Assembly (NCBI RefSeq): GCF_016461715.1
Contig: NZ_JAEMUI010000014.1
Location: 1 to 64,000, forward strand
Direction: 5' to 3'
Length of the DNA: 64,000 nt
Source of the DNA: Marinomonas spartinae
GTDB taxonomy: Bacteria; Pseudomonadota; Gammaproteobacteria; Pseudomonadales; Marinomonadaceae
The notes below the pieces were generated by a model. It did no database searches and was not told the DNA's origin. It was given only the letters and a program-made list of their open reading frames with translations. Position numbers and translations under genes: made by a program. Position 1 is the first letter of the stretch. Every line of letters starts with the position of its first letter. Shown piece by piece: positions 60,645 to 64,000 of this stretch.

Positions 60645-63002
60645 TTACACCCTAACACCGGGTATGCGCCCTGAATTTTGCTTAGCATATTTACTCACGG
60701 CGCCAACCGTAGCATTTCGAAAACTCGACGAGTTAACAAACCGATTCAGTGTTGCATTGATTTGCTGACCAACGACTTGAGCCAAGGCGTTTGGGTCTTG
60801 AGACCCTGCTGCATCGATTTTGATATAGATGTCGCCAACACTCAGAACATTAGATGATGATGAGTTTAACGAGCTGGATTCATAAACATCACCCACTAAA
60901 TTATTACGGTGGCGTGGGTCGTCCGTTGTTAAGATTTCCTCGCCCCGCATTAAAGTGGCATTGATTTCACCACTCTTTAGCATGGCGCCGAAGTTGTCTG
61001 ACGCCTGCCCCGCGATCCCCCCAGTGTGGTATTTTTGGCTTTTAACATTCGCCATCTGCTCTGCACCGTAACCAATGAGTGCCGCCGATAAGATTCCGCC
61101 GACTATTGGCCCTGCAATTGGCCCAAGCTGCATCGAAGTTGCCCACGCATCCATAACACCCTCAGCAGTCGATATACCAATATTATATATAGCTGCCGCT
61201 TTACCGATCGCTGCGAGCTCTTTGTTCTTGCTGTCTGCCATTCCCACAAAGATATTAGCAAAGTCACGCTGCGCATCAATCCGTTCCTGATGCTCTGCTT
61301 TTTGAATGTCAGTCAGTTTTTTCTCATGCAGAGATTTCGCATTTTCTGCAGTTTTGTCATAGCTTGCTTGATCCGCCGCTGACCAGGCATTTTGATCAAC
61401 CAGCGCCTGACGCTCACTCGCCATTTTATCCAGCGTTTTTTGATAATCTCGATTCTCATAAGCTTCTTTTGAAAGAAAGCTTTGAGCATACTGATCATCA
61501 ATTTTGCTGAAATACGCTAACGAGCGTTCTTTTTGACGCGCTAAGCGTTCCTTATCTCGCTGTTCAGCCGCATCTTTAGCCTGTTGCTCTTTGCTTAGCT
61601 TTTCGTTGAGGGCATTCAGCTCTTTTTGATACTGGTCGTCTAGCTTAACTTGGTAACCCAGACGCAGCGCTGCTAGGCTTTTATACCCTCGCTTTTTGAC
61701 CTCTTCTTCGGATAACACCAAGCTATCAACTTCGGCACGCCGCTTCACGTATGCATTAGTAATTTTCTCTTGTTCACTAGCGAGCTGAGTGTCAATCGTA
61801 GCAAGGGATTTTGCCCCTGCCGCTTCCTTGGCTTTTCGTATATTATCCGCTGCTTGCTGCTCAAGTTGACGGCGAGTTTCCACACCTTTTTGATATTCTG
61901 CCATGCCCTTTTGGGCGTTTTTTTTCTGTAATGCTTCAAGTGCATTCATTTGCTTAGTGACTGCCGCATATTCTTCCATGTATTGATCATGCATTAGCTT
62001 ATTCTGAGCATCATTCGCTTTGTGCTGTAACTCTAGACGCTTCTGAAACAGTTTAGACAGTTTGACGCCAATTGGGTCTTCTGCGGTCGCGTCTACAGCA
62101 CGAGCAATAATTTCATTCCAGCCTTTAACGACAATTTCAAAGCCTTTTGAGGCGCCTGTGGCTTTATTAATGTTTTCATAAAGCGTTTCAAAATTTTGTC
62201 CCAGTGTATCAAGAGACCCAGACAAACCTGACGCTTCACCAGCCCCCGTTCCCCCCACTTGCTTTTGCAACTCAGCCAATATGGTGCGCTGAGCTTCGGC
62301 CTTGTTGCCTGTTTCCACCATGGCTTTGATGGCGTCTTTTTGAGACTGAGTAAACGATACTCCGGCTCGAGACATAGCGGTTATACCCGCGATAGGGTCT
62401 TCTAATGCTTTCCCCAGCATTTTGGCATTACTCGCGGCAGTGCCACCCATTACAACAGCAAGATCTTGAGAAAGATTTACCGCTTCGACAAAGACACTTT
62501 TCTGCACACTTTTAAACGTCAGCATGACGTTTTGCGCTTCTCGAATGTCTTTTACGCTGGCCAACGTTGCAAAAGCCGTTTGTCGTGCCATTTGATCAAG
62601 CTGCTCAGCATTCCAGCCTGCCGCAAAGCCGGTTGCTCTTAGTATGGCCTGCTGCTTGTAAAGCTGCTGCTCCAAATCTTGGCCTGCACTAATGGCTTTC
62701 GCTGCGATCACACCCGTAGCAGCCAATGCCGCACCAAAGCCTACAACCGCCAGCGTCGTCCCATTTATTAGACTGCTGACAGAGGAAACACGAGAAGCAA
62801 CACCACCAAAGGGGCCATCTACTACCGCAATACCCTGCGCCACACTGCGAAAGGACCCCGCAAGCGCTTCATTTCCTACCTTGGCATCGTTCGCGGCTTT
62901 TTTGTATTTAACGGTTCGCTTATCTACTCTATCAATTGCATCAAGAAAGCCGTTGTCATTGAGGGTAATCTCGGCTTGAATTTTGTCTATTGCTGCACCC
63001 AT
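60645..63002 (-). CDS. Phage tail tape measure protein
   Basis: The 785-residue protein sets tail length and is ejected with DNA. About 30-300 contains the prophage tail-length domain with small-residue-rich segments (GVASRVSSVSSLINGTTLAVVGFGAALAATGVIAAKAISAGQ and TGFAAGWNAEQLDQMARQTA). About 320-580 is a long coiled coil rich in Lys, Glu and Gln. About 590-660 is hydrophobic, and the end has a basic tail. It starts 8 bases after the end of the frameshifted GT frame, as in lambda G/GT/H order. Confidence 0.9.
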   Translation of the reverse strand: MGAAIDKIQAEITLNDNGFLDAIDRVDKRTVKYKKAANDAKVGNEALAGSFRSVAQGIAVVDGPFGGVASRVSSVSSLINGTTLAVVGFGAALAATGVIAAKAISAGQDLEQQLYKQQAILRATGFAAGWNAEQLDQMARQTAFATLASVKDIREAQNVMLTFKSVQKSVFVEAVNLSQDLAVVMGGTAASNAKMLGKALEDPIAGITAMSRAGVSFTQSQKDAIKAMVETGNKAEAQRTILAELQKQVGGTGAGEASGLSGSLDTLGQNFETLYENINKATGASKGFEIVVKGWNEIIARAVDATAEDPIGVKLSKLFQKRLELQHKANDAQNKLMHDQYMEEYAAVTKQMNALEALQKKNAQKGMAEYQKGVETRRQLEQQAADNIRKAKEAAGAKSLATIDTQLASEQEKITNAYVKRRAEVDSLVLSEEEVKKRGYKSLAALRLGYQVKLDDQYQKELNALNEKLSKEQQAKDAAEQRDKERLARQKERSLAYFSKIDDQYAQSFLSKEAYENRDYQKTLDKMASERQALVDQNAWSAADQASYDKTAENAKSLHEKKLTDIQKAEHQERIDAQRDFANIFVGMADSKNKELAAIGKAAAIYNIGISTAEGVMDAWATSMQLGPIAGPIVGGILSAALIGYGAEQMANVKSQKYHTGGIAGQASDNFGAMLKSGEINATLMRGEEILTTDDPRHRNNLVGDVYESSSLNSSSSNVLSVGDIYIKIDAAGSQDPNALAQVVGQQINATLNRFVNSSSFRNATVGAVSKYAKQNSGRIPGVRV

Positions 63003-63010
63003 ATTGACCT

Positions 63011-63229
63011 CTAATTCATACCAAAATGCGCTTTCGCTGCTTGCTCATGTTCTTCTAGTTCCATTTGCTCAATGATGTCAGGGTCTAATGTGCCACCGTT
63101 ATCCATCATGATATGCGCGATCATTTCGGCCTTTTCACTTGCTGTTAAAATGGTATTGATTTGTCTTGGCGTGCAGCCCAATCGAATGGCTAGCTCTGTT
63201 TCGTAGCGCTTGATTGGGCTGCTGCGTAG
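63011..63229 (-). CDS. Tail assembly chaperone T extension, read by -1 frameshift from G
   Basis: No start codon is needed: in the -1 frame after the slippery site the reading is KKLRSSPIKRYETELAIRLG, CTPRQINTILTASEKAEMIA, HIMMDNGGTLDPDIIEQME and ends AAKAHFGMN before TAG at 63013-63011. This gives a GT fusion about 73 residues longer than the shared part, 8 bases before the tape measure start. Function as in lambda gpGT: it binds the tape measure and major tail protein during assembly. Confidence 0.82.
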   Translation of the reverse strand, partial: LRSSPIKRYETELAIRLGCTPRQINTILTASEKAEMIAHIMMDNGGTLDPDIIEQMELEEHEQAAKAHFGMN

Positions 63230-63564
63230 TTTTTTTCCGCTTCTCGCACCGTATCAATACCAAAATCATTTAACTGACAGAGGCGGTGCATGTATTCGCG
63301 CAAAACGCCTTTTGATAGAATTTTGTTCAGTGCGTCTCGATCTTCTTGCGTTGGTACATAGCCTTGGCCTTCCATACCCACAATAATGACGTTGAGACCC
63401 GCTTCTATCATTTCTTCAATTTCCATATCACTTTTTGGGTAACGAACAGGCTGTACGATCAAATCCCATTCCGAAGCCACAAATTCGTGCATGGGAAAGA
63501 CTTGCCCCTCAATTTCCGTGCTTCGCTTAATTGAAATGCGTTTAAGTGTATCGAGAGATTTCAT
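63190..63564 (-). CDS. Tail assembly chaperone G
   Basis: The frame is open to 63639, but a terminator hairpin lies inside the first codons, so ATG at 63564 (MKSLDTLKRISIKRSTEIEG) is the likely start, giving 124 residues. It holds a beta-rich N-terminus and a helical end (DRDALNKILSKGVLREYMHRLCQLNDFGIDTVREAEKNY). Just before its stop the A-AAA-AAC heptamer lets some ribosomes shift into the T frame. Position between major tail protein and tape measure fits. Confidence 0.8.
   Translation of the reverse strand: MKSLDTLKRISIKRSTEIEGQVFPMHEFVASEWDLIVQPVRYPKSDMEIEEMIEAGLNVIIVGMEGQGYVPTQEDRDALNKILSKGVLREYMHRLCQLNDFGIDTVREAEKNYAAAQSSATKQS
63229..63235 (-). promoter_or_regulatory. Programmed -1 ribosomal frameshift site A AAA AAC
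   Basis: In the G frame the codons are GAA AAA AAC, giving the canonical X XXY YYZ heptamer. It lies 13 codons before the G stop, and the -1 frame is open from there to the tape measure gene. Confidence 0.85.
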
Positions 63565-63594
63565 GATATTTTCTCTAAAAGGATGTCTTTGAAT

Positions 63595-63623
63595 AAAGAA
63601 AAGGCCGCAAACAGCGGCCTTTT
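63595..63623 (-). terminator. Hairpin between major tail protein and G genes
   Basis: AAAAGGCCGC pairs with GCGGCCTTTT around five bases and is followed on the minus strand by TTTTCTTTATTC. It follows the major tail gene stop by 16 bases, so most transcripts would end here and fewer read on into G/GT. Confidence 0.75.
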
Positions 63624-63638
63624 CTTTAGGTGAATGCA

Positions 63639-64000
63639 TTAAACGATGGTGCCATCAGTGAGCCCTAGCTGGGGTGTGGCTTTAACGGAGACTTTGCCAA
63701 AGTCTGATCGGGTTGGATCGGAATAATAAGGCTTAGACAGTAAAAATGTGCCTGTTTGCGTAAACCCCGTGGTATACACTTTACGAAGCTGAACTTCTTC
63801 ATTCGCATTGGATTTATCAAGAAAGGCTTTTTGATCCGTATCACCTGGCATGTGCTTCATAGTGACGAGAATTTCTTTTGCTTTGGCATCCCCGGGCACG
63901 TACGTGTGATCAATTTCAGAGATGTCCGTATCGTCTTGAAAGTCTTGATCATATCCCCAGTCGCCAGACGAAGCGACGCCCTTTAGTAATCGCCACTCCG
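63639..64000 (-). CDS. Phage major tail tube protein, C-terminal part (runs off the right edge)
   Basis: The minus-strand frame is open from the window edge to TAA at 63639-63641, about 119 residues (EWRLLKGVASSGDWGYDQDF, DISEIDHTYVPGDAKAKEI, LVTMKHMPGDTDQKAFLDK, ending PQLGLTDGTIV). An internal GTG at 63899 is not the start. Position upstream of G/GT and tape measure matches the major tail protein of siphophages. The N-terminus lies beyond the window. Confidence 0.7.
   Translation of the reverse strand, partial: EWRLLKGVASSGDWGYDQDFQDDTDISEIDHTYVPGDAKAKEILVTMKHMPGDTDQKAFLDKSNANEEVQLRKVYTTGFTQTGTFLLSKPYYSDPTRSDFGKVSVKATPQLGLTDGTIV

Larger units (their letters stand above)
50676..64000. mobile_element. 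Prophage (lambda-like siphovirus), tail end, partial
   Basis: From the tRNA-Val half rightwards all large genes are on the minus strand. In transcription order they are major tail protein, G/GT chaperones, tape measure, distal tail proteins, J-like tip protein and lectin-fold tip protein. Head, lysis and integration genes are not in the window. Orientation of the tRNA half places the host chromosome on the left and the phage on the right. Confidence 0.88.

Noticed and set aside
1..64000. CRISPR arrays, complete insertion sequences, rRNA genes, riboswitches
   Set aside because: Looked for regular short direct repeats with spacers, transposase motifs with terminal repeats, rRNA and known leader structures; none seen by eye.

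Overview
The window looks like chromosome of a marine gammaproteobacterium close to Marinomonas (Oceanospirillales). The main reason is an intact DMSP-catabolism cluster dddD / dddT-dddB-dddC-dddR at 37.5-46.4 kb, with the same gene content and divergent layout that I recall for Marinomonas sp. MWYL1. DNA is moderately AT-rich, with good Shine-Dalgarno sites and tight operons.

Layout. 0-1.3 kb: a tail-anchored orphan gene and a repeat-rich spacer. 1.3-5.6 kb: a GntR regulator with two matching operators, followed by prpBCD (methylcitrate cycle). 5.7-12.6 kb (minus strand): a heterotetrameric sarcosine-oxidase-like enzyme, best read as N-methylglutamate dehydrogenase (mgdABCD), with folD and purU upstream in the same direction. 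12.8-24.3 kb: an IclR gene, then two transcription units sharing an identical 20-bp palindromic operator. One is a minus-strand catabolic operon (DUF1185 protein, alpha/beta hydrolase, flavin reductase, luciferase-like monooxygenase, aldehyde dehydrogenase). The other direction holds GntR/FCD regulator, carboxymuconolactone-decarboxylase-like protein and DUF1330 protein, then a polyamine-type ABC importer. 24.5-31.3 kb: amtB and the gmaS-mgsABC set, with a divergent XRE-cupin regulator. 31.4-35.6 kb: an RND efflux pair. 36-37.3 kb: small orphans and a tautomerase. 37.5-46.4 kb: the ddd cluster, with a uspA gene translationally coupled to dddT. 46.5-50.6 kb: a 2H-phosphoesterase-like gene, decayed gene fragments, a PIN/HTH toxin-antitoxin-like pair and a membrane protein. 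From 50.68 kb to the right edge: part of a lambda-like siphophage prophage inserted in the 3' end of a tRNA-Val gene.

How the parts work together (inference). The central catabolic operon has the enzyme set of N-methylpyridinium degradation (trigonelline trg pathway of Acinetobacter, and as I recall a related homarine pathway in marine bacteria). Its expected products include methylamine and formate. The flanking gmaS, mgsABC and mgdABCD genes turn methylamine into glutamate plus a C1 unit on tetrahydrofolate or as formaldehyde; folD and purU oxidise that C1 unit to formate; amtB can bring in ammonium or methylammonium. With the DMSP genes and methylcitrate cycle, about 45 kb is devoted mainly to nitrogen- and sulfur-containing algal osmolytes.

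The prophage fragment carries a major tail protein, a G/GT pair with a canonical -1 slippery site (A AAA AAC), a tape measure protein, distal tail proteins, a Rha/antirepressor gene, a J-like tip protein and a formylglycine-enzyme/C-lectin-fold tip protein whose 3' end resembles a diversity-generating-retroelement variable region. No reverse transcriptase or template repeat is seen in the window. Integrase, intact tRNA-Val and head genes should lie beyond the right edge.
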